Positions 35,357 to 45,709 of a DNA stretch of 64,000 nt are shown here, one piece after another. The notes beneath the pieces were generated by a model. The model had not been told where the DNA came from. It saw nothing but the letters and a program-made list of their open reading frames with translations, and searched no databases. Position numbers and translations under genes: made by a program. Location of the stretch: NCBI RefSeq assembly GCF_014839835.1, contig NC_071633.1, forward strand, positions 19,583,001 to 19,647,000. Reading direction: 5' to 3'. This DNA is from Dryobates pubescens (Eukaryota; Chordata; Aves; Piciformes; Picidae). Position 1 is the first letter of the stretch; each line of letters begins with the position of its first letter.

Positions 35357-35708
35357 GTCCCCTCCTGTGCCAGAGGGGCTGTGCCCAGGCACGGGGGGAT
35401 GGCACCAGGGTGTGGCACGGGGGTCACAGGGACGACACTGGGTGTCAGCACATGCTGAGGTGGGGGGAGGGAGGGACAGCACAGGGAGTTAGCAGGGCTG
35501 GGGGTGGCGGTGAGGGCGATGGGCTGGGGGGAGCCTGCATGCAGGTGGGGCCAGCAGGGGTCCCTGCATGCTGCTGTGTGCGGGGCCGCGGGAGGCCCTC
35601 GCGGGAGAGAGGAGAGGTGAGGACCCGCAGCTGCAGAGCAGGACCGGAGGCCGCTCCTCCCCCGGGGCCGTGCCGGCGCCCTGCTGCCCGGCCCCGGCCC
35701 CGCGGGCC

Positions 35709-38700
35709 CTACCCCCGCTCGCAGATGAGCTCCACCACGCTGTGCTCCATGGGGACGGGGTCGAGACAGCGGTGGGTGGCGCTGGCGGCCACCTCGTCCA
35801 GCAGCCCCTGCACCACTCGCTCGTCGGCGGCGAAGCGCCAGAGGTAGAGCTGCAGGTAGTGGCCATCGACCTGCACCTGCTGCAGCCCGAAGCGGCCCAG
35901 CGTGCGCAGCCGCACGCACTCCAGCAGCGTCTTCAGGCTGATCTTGATGATCCCTGTCAGCACCGACACCTGCGGGCACGGGGGGCAGGGGCCCATCAGC
36001 ACCACCCCTGGGGGGCACGGGGGGCAGGGGCCCTGTCAGCACCGACACCTGCGGGCACGGGGGGCAGGGGCCCATCAGCACCACCCCTGCGGGGCACGGG
36101 GGGCAGGGGCCCATCAGCACCACCCCTGCGGGGCACGGGGGGCAGGGGCCCATCAGCACCACCCCTGGGGGGCACGGGGGGCAGGGGCCCTGTCAGCACC
36201 GACACCTGCGGGCACGGGGGGCAGGGGCCCATCAGCACCACCCCTGGGGGGCACGGGGGGCAGGGGCCCATCAGCACCACCCCTGGGGGGCACGGGGGGC
36301 AGGGGCCCTGTCAGCACCGACACCTGCGGGCACGGGGGGCAGGGGCCCATCAGCACCACCCCTGGGGGGCACGGGGGGCAGGGGCCCATCAGCACCACCC
36401 CTGGGGGGCACGGGGGGCAGGGGCCCATCAGCACCACCCCTGGGGGGCACGGGGGGCAGGGGCCCTGTCACCACCACCCCTGGGGGGCACGGGGGGCAGG
36501 GGCCCTGTCAGCACCGACACCTGCGGACAGCAGAACACCCTGGTCCTGGTCATCAGCTCCTGGGGACCCCCTGAGCCCCAGTGCCGGGGCCGTGGGCTCC
36601 GCTGCAGGGCCCTGGGGACTCAGGGCTGGCCTCACCTTGTTGAACTCCACGGGGCTGAAGATGTCGATGCGCTCGGAGAAGAGCTTCTGGATGTTGCTGA
36701 GCAGGTGAGTGTCCATGGGGGCGCTGGGGACAGGGACACCACAGCAGTCAGGGACGGAGGCAGAAGGGAGACGGCGGGGAGAGGGGGGCAGGGATGGGCA
36801 GGAGGCACTGGGACGGCTTGGGGACACAAGGACTAGGGAAGAGCAGGAGGGCAGTGGATGTGGGGACAGCAGGGGATGGGCAGGACACCAAGGGATGAGA
36901 CACAGGGGGACAGGCAAGGGACAGGCAGGGGGGATGGGGGGGGATCACCAGGGACAGCCTGGGGACATCACAAGAGCCAGGGGGTGTTGAGATGGTGGGA
37001 AGGACATTGGCACAGGCTGGGGGTACAGAGGGTTGAGATGAAGGCAGCGCAGACACCGCAGGGATGAGACAGCACAGGGGGGCAGGGCAGGCCCGGGGGG
37101 GCAGGGCTGACCTGGGGGTGTAGCTAGGCGCGTAGCGGCTGGGCGCCCGCGAGCTGCTGTAGACGGAGAAGGCTCTGCGGCTGGAGTCGCTGCTCTGTGC
37201 CCGCCGCACGCCCTCCTCGAAGAGCTGCCCCACCTGTGCCACCTCCTCCTCAGTGCCGGCCAGGCGCAGGACGCCCCCCAGGGACCCCCAGGCACCCGGA
37301 GCGCCTCTGCTCGACCCTTTCGGCCGCCCCACCCAGGACCCTCTGGGACATCCAGGACCCCCCAGGGGACCCTCAGGGACTGTTAGAGGTCGAATGAGAT
37401 CCCCCCCAGCGTTGCCCTCTCGGCCACGCCGCCCCCAGGGAGCAGATCCGCCCCGCTCGCACTTCGGCAGTGGGAACAGGCTTGGGCTTCTGGGGGCAAC
37501 CTCGGGGCCTCTCCAGAGACCCTCTGGGATGCCCCTGGGGACTTCCCCGCCCCCCCGGCGCCCACCTGGATGTCGATGGCGGTGATGTCCTCCACCACGC
37601 GCTTCATGACGGCGCGCACGTTGCGGGGCTCCACGGTGCCCAGCCAGTCCCTGGTCTCCACGCTCTTCCTCAGCATCTGCGCCACCGCCGCGCCCTGCAC
37701 CTGCACGTAGTGGTCCAGCAGCCGCTGCGCCGCCGCCCGCGCCTCGGCGCACAGCACCGGCCCCGGCCCCGGCGCCGCCGCGGGGCCGCACTCCTGCAGG
37801 GGGCGAGCAGGAGGAACTCCTTCGCTGCGAGGCTCCCGGAGCCCTGCAGCAGGCTGCGCAGGGACGCTGCGGAGTCTCCTCGGAGGCTTTCCAGCCCCAT
37901 CTGGCTGTGTTCTGTGGGACCTGCGCTGGACCCTGCGGCCCTGCTCCGGCAGGGGGTTGGACTTACACAGACCCAGCCCGGCTGGGGGAGACCTCCGAGA
38001 CCACCGAGCCCAAGCAAGCCCCCGGCCCTACCTGGTCAGCCAGCCCACGGCACCCAGCGCCTCCTCCAGGCCCTTCTGCCCCCACCCCCTCCCTGGGCAC
38101 CACATCCCCAGGGCAATCTCTGTCTGTGAGGAACTCCTTGCTAAGCTCAAGCCTAAACCTCCCCTGGCACAGCCTGAGGCTGTGTCCTCTTGTTCTGTGC
38201 TGGTGCCTGGGAGACCACCCCCCACCTGGCTACGGCATCCTGACACCTGGGGATGCCCCCCCTACACCTCCTGCCTCCGATGCCCCAGGGGGCACAAGGG
38301 ATGGTACCCAGCCCACCCCACTTGCAGCAGCGTCGCCGCCATGCCCACAGCCTTGGGGGCACTTGCAGCCACCTGGAGGTGCCCATGGGGACAGCTGGGA
38401 GACGCTGGCACAGCTAAGGAGCCTTGTGCCAGCCTGAGGGTCGTGTCACGGATGGCCATGGGGGTCAGCCCAGCACAGGGGACGTCCCTGGCTCCCCCAG
38501 GAACATTTGGTGGCACACAAGGAGTGAAGGCAGCCACACCACACAACCATCCCCCCAGCCCGGGGGCACGAGGGCCCACAGGGGGAGCTGGGGTCCCACA
38601 GACCCCCCTGGGACCAGGCTGGGGACAGTCAGACTGCGGTGGGTGCCTGGGGATCTCCCTGTCCCCAGGCGTCCCACGCTGCCCCCACTGTGCCTCGGAC

Positions 38701-41700
38701 GGCCGCCGGACACAGAGGGGGCTCGGCGACACCCTGGGGACGCTGAGGGTGCCCCCAGGGCCAGCCTGGGGCCTGCCGGGAGAGGTCTGGAGCTGACCTG
38801 CGGAGGAAACTGCTCGTCGGTGAGGGTCAGGATGTAGCTGATGGTGGTGGCCTCGTAGTCCAGGCAGAGGCGGGAGAGCAGCAGCAGCAGGGCCGGGGGC
38901 GCCGCGGGGGCCCCCCGCTCGGCGGGGCTGTCGGCGAAGCCGCGGGCGGTGCGGCACAGCCAGCGCACGAAGGCCACCACCAGCCCCTCCCGCACGGCCT
39001 CCACGCAGAACTCCCCCTGCCCAGGGGCACAGGGCTCTCACCCCACGGCTGGCACCCCGGGCACCGCAGCCCAGGAGCTGCCCTCTGCAACCGCCACCCC
39101 CGCAGCGGCCCACAGGCTGCGCTGGGCAGCCCCCAGCTGGCTCAGAACCCTCCCAGGCTGCCCTGTCCAGACTCCAGATGGGTCAAGACCCCTCCCAACA
39201 GCCCTCTGCAGCCCCCAGCTGGCACATGAGCCCCCCAGCTGCCCTCTGCAGCCCCCCCAGCTGCCCTCTGCAGTCCCCACATGGCACATGAGCCCCCCAG
39301 CTGCCCTCTGCAGCCCCCCCAGCTGCCCTCTGCAGCCCCCAGCTGGCCCATGACCCCTCCAACTCCCAAACTGCTAACCCCAGCCCACCCCCAGTGACCC
39401 CCCACATGCCCCCCGCCCCGTGCCGCCCCGCAGCCCACCTTGAAGTAGGGCAGGCTGGCAAAGGCGACGTCCCTGGCGGTGAAGAGCTGCACGTAGGCCA
39501 GGACGGCCTTGAGCTGGCCGAGGACGGAGGAGGAGAGGGTGGCCAGCAGGTCGGGCAGGCCGGGCCCCTCCTTGCCAGGGGGCCGCGGGGCGGCCAGGGC
39601 CTGGCGCACGTCGCCCAGGCAGCCCAGGAAGAAGGTCTGCAGCGCCCGCAGGTAGCGGCCCACGCGCTCCCGCGCCGCCCGCGCCACCAGCGCCGCCCCG
39701 GCCTGGGCGCCGGCGGCGGGCAGCAGCTCCAGCAGGGCGCGCAGGCGGCGGTGGAAGCGGTCCAGGGCCCGCACCAGCAGCGAGGTGTCGCCCAGGCCGC
39801 GCTCCAGCGCCAGGCGCCGCTCCAGCAGCTCGAAGTAGCGGCCGGTGAGGCCGGCGGCGAAGGCCTCCAGCCGGCCCTCCCCGGCGCCCGCGCGGCCCTC
39901 GAACAGGCTGCGGTAGGAGGCGGCCAGCAGGCAGAGGGTGCCCACGAAGGCCGAGCTGCCGCGGTCGACGAAGTCAAGGATGTCGGAGGCGGGGGGCGGC
40001 GTGGCGGCGGCGCCCGAGGGGTCGGAGGGGGGCAGCTCGGCCTCCAGCGCCGCCAGCTCGGCCTCCAGGCGCGCGCCGGCGTGGCTCAGGAACTCCTGGC
40101 ACAGCTCCTCCGGGGGCTCCTCCAGCTGCAGCAGCATCTCCACGCACTCGGTGAGCTCCTTGGGGTCCAAGGTCTCATCCCTGCGGGGCGGGCGGACCAG
40201 GGGGTCAGGAGGGGGGGTGGGAGAGGCTGGGTTCCCAGGGGGAGGGGCAGCAGTGAAAGCCCTCAGGAGGCTCCGGGGGAGCAGAGCCTAAGGAGCGCCC
40301 TCAGGAGCACCGGGAGGCTCCAGCTGCCCCCCAGAGCACAGCCTTGGAAAGCCACAGGCAGAACCATCCTCGGAGCTGTGTCCTGGGGCTGCCGGCTTTA
40401 GGCTCCAGGTTGGGCAGCCCTCAGCCTCCTGGGGAGCTGGCTCCTGGCGTGCAGAGCTCACGCACCGCGGCCGTGGCCCCGCGAGGGCCGCTCTTGGCCC
40501 GGCCGCCATTACCGCCCGGGGAACCCTCCCTGCCGGGGGCTGTCTGCGGAGCTGCCAGCGGCAGGGCGAACGCACCGGAGGCGGGCGCGGAGGCGCCGGG
40601 CCAGGTCGGCCATGATGGCTTGGCTCTCGTCCTCGATGGCGCGGAAGGAGGGCAGGTGCCGGTAGTGGCGCAGCACGGCGCGGGCGCGGGCGTGGCAGCG
40701 CAGGGCCCGCGCGGGCTCTCCCCCCGGCGCTGCCCAGCGCCGCAGCCGCCCCGGCACCTCCACCAGGGACTGCAGCTTCCGCAGCAGCGCCTGCACCCCT
40801 GAGGGGCGAGCGAGGGGTGGGGACGCTGAGCGTGGGCGGCACCGGGACCCGCCCCTCCGGGGTCCCCTCGCCCCCCAGCCCCTCCGCACCACGTCAGCTG
40901 CCCCCGGCCCCTCCAGATCTGCCCCTGCTGGGGGCCCTGCCCCCCTCAGCCCTCCTCCCCACCGTCTGTCCTCCAAGGCCCCAAGTTCTGCCCCATGCCT
41001 CCCGGATCTGCCCCCTGGGTGCCCCCAACCCCCTTCAATCTACCCCTGCCAACCAGAACTGCTGCCTGGCCTCCGCCCAGCCCCAAGGCTTGAACCTTCC
41101 CCAGGCTCCGGGCAGCCCCGCACCTGCCAGCTGCGCCCCGCGGCGGTGCCGGTCGTGCAGCGCGGCGCTGACGCGGGCGCTGGAGGTGCTGATGGCAGCC
41201 ATGTTGGCAGCCAGGTCGTCCATCTCGGCCTCCATGCGTCGGAAGTCGACCTTCATCTTGCGGATGGTGTCTGGGGAGAGGCAGGCAGGGGCCGGGGTCC
41301 TCAGGCTGCCCCGCGTGCTCCCGGGGCCGCCCTGCCCCCGGCCCGCGGCGCTCACCGGTGGCAGAGATGAACTTGTTGTAGTTCTCGTAGAGCAGGGTCT
41401 GCATGTCGCTGTCCAGGGCGCGGATCTCCCGGCCCAGCGCCGCCTCGCGGGCCAGCAGCTGCCCCAGGGGGCACTCGCTGCGCACCTGCGGGGGGCGACG
41501 CTGCCACGACTGCCCCCCGGCCCCCCCCGCCCCTCCCAGCCGGCTCCCACGTCTCCAGCTTAGCCCCTGGAGCCTCTGTGGCCCCGCTGGGGGCCTAAAC
41601 CCCTGCCTGCCTTCCCCAGGAGCCTGCCAGAATCACATCAGAGCCCTAACTACGACCTGGGAAGCCCTCCTGAGACCTGGAAGTGTCCCCCAGGAGCCTC

Positions 41701-42278
41701 CTTCTGCTCTCCAAGGTCCTCCTGGGATCCTCAGCTGCCCCCCGGGAGCTCCAGCTGCCACCCCAAGCGGTGCTAATTGCCCCTGAGCCCTCTCAGCCGC
41801 TCCAGAGGGCCCCAACACTGTCCCCACCGAGGAGGGTGCAACACCCTAAGGACTCCCCGTGGTCCCCCTGGAGTCTCTTCCTGGGGTGCCCCAAGGAGCT
41901 GAGGGTCCACGGGGCAGGGCCTGTCAGGGTGGGTTTAAAGGGTCCCACAGGGCTTCCGCAGCGGCCTTTGGGGGTCCCTGCCACGGGTGGGGGTGTCCGG
42001 GGGCGGGGTCTCCACCAGGCCTTGGGGGCAGCAAGTGGGGGGAGGGGGCCAGGGCCAGGGTCAAAGGTCACCTTAGTGAGGAAGACTTCGGGATCGAAGT
42101 GGGGGCCGTTGATGTCGGCGGGATCGGGGGCCGCCTCCGCCGCCTCGGCCGCGGCCGGGCCGTAGTACCGCTGCAGCGGGCCGTGAGGCCGCCGCCACGC
42201 GCCGCCGCCGCCGCCGCCGCCGGCCTCGGGGCTGCCGCCGGCCCCGCTCCCCCCGGCCGCCGCCTCCACCTCCGCCAT
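35709..42278 (-). CDS. VPS51: VPS51, GARP/EARP tethering complex subunit, complete in 10 exons
   Basis: Shared subunit of the GARP complex (endosome to trans-Golgi tethering) and the EARP complex (endosomal recycling). Exons on minus: 42278-42072, 41485-41356, 41270-41124, 40798-40576, 40180-39439, 39016-38798, 37793-37566, 37233-37112, 36723-36636, 35969-35709; 789 codons, 788 residues against 782 in human as I remember it. The Gly/Pro-rich N-terminus contains the conserved RYYG segment. Then come [11 protein letters not shown] and [18 protein letters not shown] (the coiled-coil bundle used for complex assembly, about residues 70-150), [93 protein letters not shown] and the end VVELICERG. 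All introns are GT-AG; exon 6 uses a GTCAGC donor. The final intron is occupied by a 40-bp minisatellite that overlaps the last acceptor. CR1 fragments lie in intron 6. Confidence 0.96.
35970..36522. repeat. 40-bp minisatellite overlapping the last VPS51 3' splice site
   Basis: About 14 units of 39-40 bp around GGGCACGGGGGGCAGGGGCCC fill most of the final VPS51 intron. Two unit types alternate: one ends in a degenerate CATCAGCACCACCCCTG, the other in TGTCAGCACCGACACCTGCG, which is an exact copy of the 3' splice site and first 19 bases of VPS51 exon 10. Besides the genuine junction at 35969, copies on the minus strand would start at 36048, 36205, 36323 and 36520. The copy at 36520 has the best pyrimidine tract upstream. 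Confidence 0.9.
37800..37985 (+). mobile_element. CR1-type LINE fragment in VPS51 intron 6, antisense to the gene
   Basis: Shows GAGGAACTCCTTCGCTGCGAGG, a segment around CCTGCAGCAGGCTGCGCAGG, and GGCAGGGGGTTGGACT, the usual CR1 3' wording. Its left end lies within 10 bp of the start of VPS51 exon 7, so it supplies much of the sequence directly upstream of that acceptor. Confidence 0.7.
38005..38230 (-). mobile_element. CR1-type LINE fragment in VPS51 intron 6, opposite orientation
   Basis: Read on the plus strand it contains GAGGAACTCCTTGC, TCAAGCCTAAACCTCCCCTG and GGCTGTGTCCTCTTGTTCTG, the reverse-complement CR1 pattern. It lies tail to tail with the preceding CR1 piece and was probably a separate insertion. 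Confidence 0.6.
39195..39350. repeat. Tandem repeat of GCTGCCCTCTGCAGCCCCC in VPS51 intron 5
   Basis: Six or seven imperfect copies of an approximately 21-bp or doubled 41-bp unit, interspersed with CCCAGCTGGCACATGAG. It lies about 90 bp from the exon 5 donor. Confidence 0.8.
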
Positions 42279-42345
42279 CGCGCCGGCACTTCCGGCCCCG
42301 GCCGGCACTTCCGGCTCCTCACAACGTCATTTCCGGCCGCGCGGC
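42279..42345 (-). promoter_or_regulatory. VPS51 core promoter with three ETS-type sites
   Basis: ACTTCCGG occurs at 42288-42295 and 42307-42314, and ATTTCCGG at 42329-42336, all within 60 bp of the VPS51 ATG, next to a CGTCA half-site. Closely spaced CCGGAAGT sites bound by GABP/ETS factors are typical of TATA-less housekeeping promoters. The sequence is CpG-rich. Confidence 0.65.
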
Positions 42346-43100
42346 GCCGTCGCCGCGGCAACCCCGCGCGCTCCTCGCCGTGCCGGCGGCTGCGATTCCG
42401 CCCCCCGGGGGCAGGGACCCTGTGCGGGGAGACCCCGCGCCGCGAGCCGCCCCGAGTGCCTCCTCCCCGCCGCCCCTCCGCCGCCCCGAGCGCCTCCTCC
42501 CCGCCGCCCCTCCGCCGCCCCGAGTGCCTCTTCCCCGCCGCCCCTCCGCCGCCCCGAGCGCCGCCGCCCCGAGCGCCGCCGCCCCGCCGCCCCTCCGCCG
42601 CCCCTCGGAACCGAGCCCCGCTCCGTCCCTCTGACTCCCCGCGGGGCAGGGCCCGCAGCTGCCCCAGCGGCGCAGGAAGGAGGGCAGAGGTCACTGCTGT
42701 CTCTCCTCTGCCTTCCCCAACCGACCCTCTGGGCGAATCCTTCCCGGACCGCCGACCCAAGCAGCCTCATTGCGAAGCTTCCCTCAGCCTCTGCCCTTCC
42801 CTGCACGTCTTCTCCAAGCGCAGCAGCACCACGAGAGCTGCACGGAACAGGACCTTTGCTGCCAGATGCTCTTTGTTCTGATCTAATGGTCCAAGGGAGC
42901 ACATTTGAAGGGTGCGGGGAGGCGATGGGAGACTCTGCGTGGGTGTAAATCCAGGTGGCTTTGGCTCTCCTTCCTTGCAGGGCTCCCCCCCCAGCTTTAC
43001 CAGAGGATGATAAAGGCCAGGCTAGCATTGAAATAAAGCCTTGCTCCTCTGCAGCTCTCCCCTGCAGCAGAGAGAGCCAGGCTCCAGCTCGGGTGTTAAC
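42346..43100. other. GC-rich repeat and short gap between VPS51 and BET1L
   Basis: From about 42455 to 42610 the sequence repeats CGCCTCCTCCCCGCCGCCCC with small changes (unit about 33 bp), giving arginine/proline frames that are not genes. Beyond it the composition drops to average. An AATAAA on the plus strand at 43032-43037 would suit a short transcript leaving the VPS51 promoter divergently, but I see no coding exon for one. Confidence 0.5.
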
Positions 43101-43106
43101 TTTATT
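43101..43106 (-). terminator. Polyadenylation signal of BET1L
   Basis: AATAAA on the minus strand, about 540 bases past the BET1L stop codon. Confidence 0.7.
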
Positions 43107-43647
43107 TCCAAGCAGTTCAGGTTTCATTTCAGCTCAGGGACACAACGGATGGGAAGAGGCTTCCAAGTCAAGGGGAAACCGGAGCCAGGAATCACCTGAG
43201 TGGCCACACTGGAATGTTAGCAACAGCAAATCTTCCCTATTTCACAAACCAGCACCCTAAACTCTGCACCTTCACAGTTCAAGTGGCCACAGGGATCTGG
43301 GCTTGTCAGCCAGGTCTCCTCACCAGCTCAGTTCCGAGCGTCAGCAGGGAGGTGACCCAAAAGTGGCCCTTCAAAACCCACCACAAGACATGGAGAGCAA
43401 GGCAAGAGGTGAAGGCATTTAACAACACCAGAGGGGGTTACACATGGCAATGCCTTTGGAGTCCAACAGTTGCTTTATAAAGAGGTGTCTGAGACCAGCC
43501 AGAACGAGGACAAGGAGCTGGTGGAAGGAAAAGTTACTCGGAAGGTCTGGAACAGACCCAAGACTCCACCGCAGGGTGACTGAGGAAGGAGCTGAACAAG
43601 TCCCTCCAGGCTGTGGTTCTGTTCTGCAAAGCCTGCAGCAGCAGAGC

Positions 43648-45709
43648 TCAGGAGCCTGCTCTGGACACGAGATAGTAGAGGATGAAGAAGACAAGGACCA
43701 GTCCTGCCGAGACGGAGCAGAGCAGCCTGCGGTTGTCCCTCCCGGAGCGAGCCATGCCGGAGAAGCGCTTCAGGCTGCCGCTGAGCAGCCCGGTCACGCT
43801 CAGCAAGTCCGAGTCCTGCGGGGAGCAGCAGCCAGAGGGAGGCGTTGGGACAGCAGAGGGAGGCACTGAACACAGAACAAGCTGTCCCCGAAGTGTCCCA
43901 CCTGCTGGCTGACATCCCCTGCACAGGGAACTGCCCAGAGCTGCCTTCTCCCTGTGCCTGCTCTCAGAAGTTCCTTCCCGCCCTGTGCTCAGGCTGCAGC
44001 AGCAGCATCCCCACCATGGCCAAATCAGAGGAGCAGAAACAGGCCTGTTCCAAGCTGAAACCAAACCACCTCCTGTTTGATAGCAAGGTCAGACTGGCTG
44101 CTGGCTGCCCAGGATCTGATGCTTTGTTAGCCAGAAACCCACTGGGAACAGGGTTAGTTACGTTCCCTGGTTTGCCAACCCCACCACGGGGACCTGGCTT
44201 CATCTGCTAACTGCAGCCCTCCACGCTGAAGGGAAGTGTTGAGAGCCAGCACAAGAGAGCCACAGCTCTCACACTGTGCCTGCTGCCTTACCATGCCATC
44301 CAGGTACCGGTTCTGCTCCTCAGCATCTTTGTCAATGTCCAGAGCCAGCTGCACAGATAGAGGAGGAAACAGCTACTGATGAACTTCTGGTGTAGAGAGA
44401 CCCTCTGACACATCCAGTGCTGGAGGGACTCACAAAGCACATTACAAAAAGCCAGGCACTGCCTCCCTGTCTCCTGCAGACACAGAGGCTTGTTCAGCAG
44501 AGCAGCAGACTCATGGCAGCAGCAAGTGCTTGAGTGTTTCATCTCTGCAGTGCTGAAAATAAAGCTTGACTGTCTGCCACTGTCAGATCCAGGCCAGGAG
44601 CATTTCAAGGCTGGGACACCACGGCAGGAATCCAGCCTTCCCTTCCACAAGCTGAGTCACTGACTCCTACTAAGCTCTAAATCAAAGTATTTGATTTATA
44701 CCAGGAGCAACCCAGCTTTAAGAACGCTCCTTGCACAGCAACACCTGCAGGTTTGAAACCTGATTTCTGCTGTGACAAGGAGAGGTGCTTGGCAATACCT
44801 CTCTGTGCAGCTTGTCTGTGCCTAAACCCTCCCTCCCTGAGCGCTGTGGAAATGGCAGCACTCCTGTTGGGTGATGTTGCTAAAGCTCAGAAACAAAGGT
44901 GGGAACTCACAAAGCTGTCCCCAGCATTCCACCAGTGACAGTGAACCCCACTGTCCCCAGCCAGGAAGAGTCTCTGGGGTGTAGGAAGCCCTCTGTGGAC
45001 CACAGGCTTGCATTTCCTGACCCCTGACAGATCCTTCCTGCACTCCAGCGACTCACCGACTTCAGCCTGGTGACCTTGCTGGCCAGGCTGTCTGCCATAC
45101 GCTTGTTCTCTGCATCCAGCACATCCTCCACGGCACCTGGACCCTGCCCTGGAGGAGGAGAGGAGGATGAGCTCTGCCTGCTGGCACGGGCAGCGCTGCG
45201 TTTGCCGATCCAACGTGGCAGGGGAGGCAGAGCCAGCTTGCTGCCCCCGCCGCTTGCCAGGGAGGCTGCTGCAGCCGGCTGGTGGCACCTGTGGCTCGTG
45301 GGACACCGGCAGGCTCCTTGCGGCAGCAGCACAGCAGACTGCGCCCTGGGACCAAGCTGTGAGCCCCGGGCCGCCCCCAGCAGCTGCAGCACAGCAGCTT
45401 CGTGCCCCAGTGCTGCCCCAGGCCGGGACTGGGGATCTGGACACCTTTAGCCCTTCGGTCATTTCGGAGATCCCCCGGGGCTGTGCCTCCCCCCGGGGCT
45501 GTGCCTCCCCCCGGGGCTGTGCCTCCCCCCCGGGGCTGTGCCGCCCCCCACCCCCGGGCCGGGCCTGAGGCGGCTCCTAAACGGCGGCGTGCAGGCTCCG
45601 TTCCCCTCCCAGCCCCGAGCGGCGGCGGAGACCCTCAGCCACCCCCTACGCCCCACAACCGGCACCACCACCCCCGGCCCCGGGCCTCACCTCGGCCCCA
45701 CTCCGCCAT
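43648..45709 (-). CDS. BET1L: BET1L (GS15), Golgi SNARE, complete in 4 exons
   Basis: Tail-anchored Qc-SNARE of the Golgi that works in retrograde and intra-Golgi fusion with syntaxin 5, GOS28 and YKT6. Exons on minus: 45709-45691, 45148-45057, 44348-44292, 43815-43648; 112 codons, 111 residues, the same length as human. The first exon codes only MAEWGR plus one base. The SNARE motif runs from about residue 10 to 75 (AENKRMADSLASKVTRLKS, LALDIDKDAEEQNRYLDGM, DSDLLSVTGLLSGSLKRFS), followed by MARSG and a C-terminal membrane helix (LVLVFFILYYLV) ending in SRAGS. All introns are GT-AG. It starts within the CpG island shared with RIC8A and is transcribed away from it, the same arrangement as in human. 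Confidence 0.95.
45475..45543. repeat. 20-bp repeat, about 4 copies, in BET1L intron 1
   Basis: Copies of CCCCGGGGCTGTGCCTCCCC lie near the BET1L first exon. They are nearly perfect. Confidence 0.85.

Noticed and set aside
35568-36836. 422-codon plus-strand frame of [11 protein letters not shown] repeats
   Set aside because: It is the translation of the 40-bp minisatellite in the VPS51 intron plus antisense of exons.
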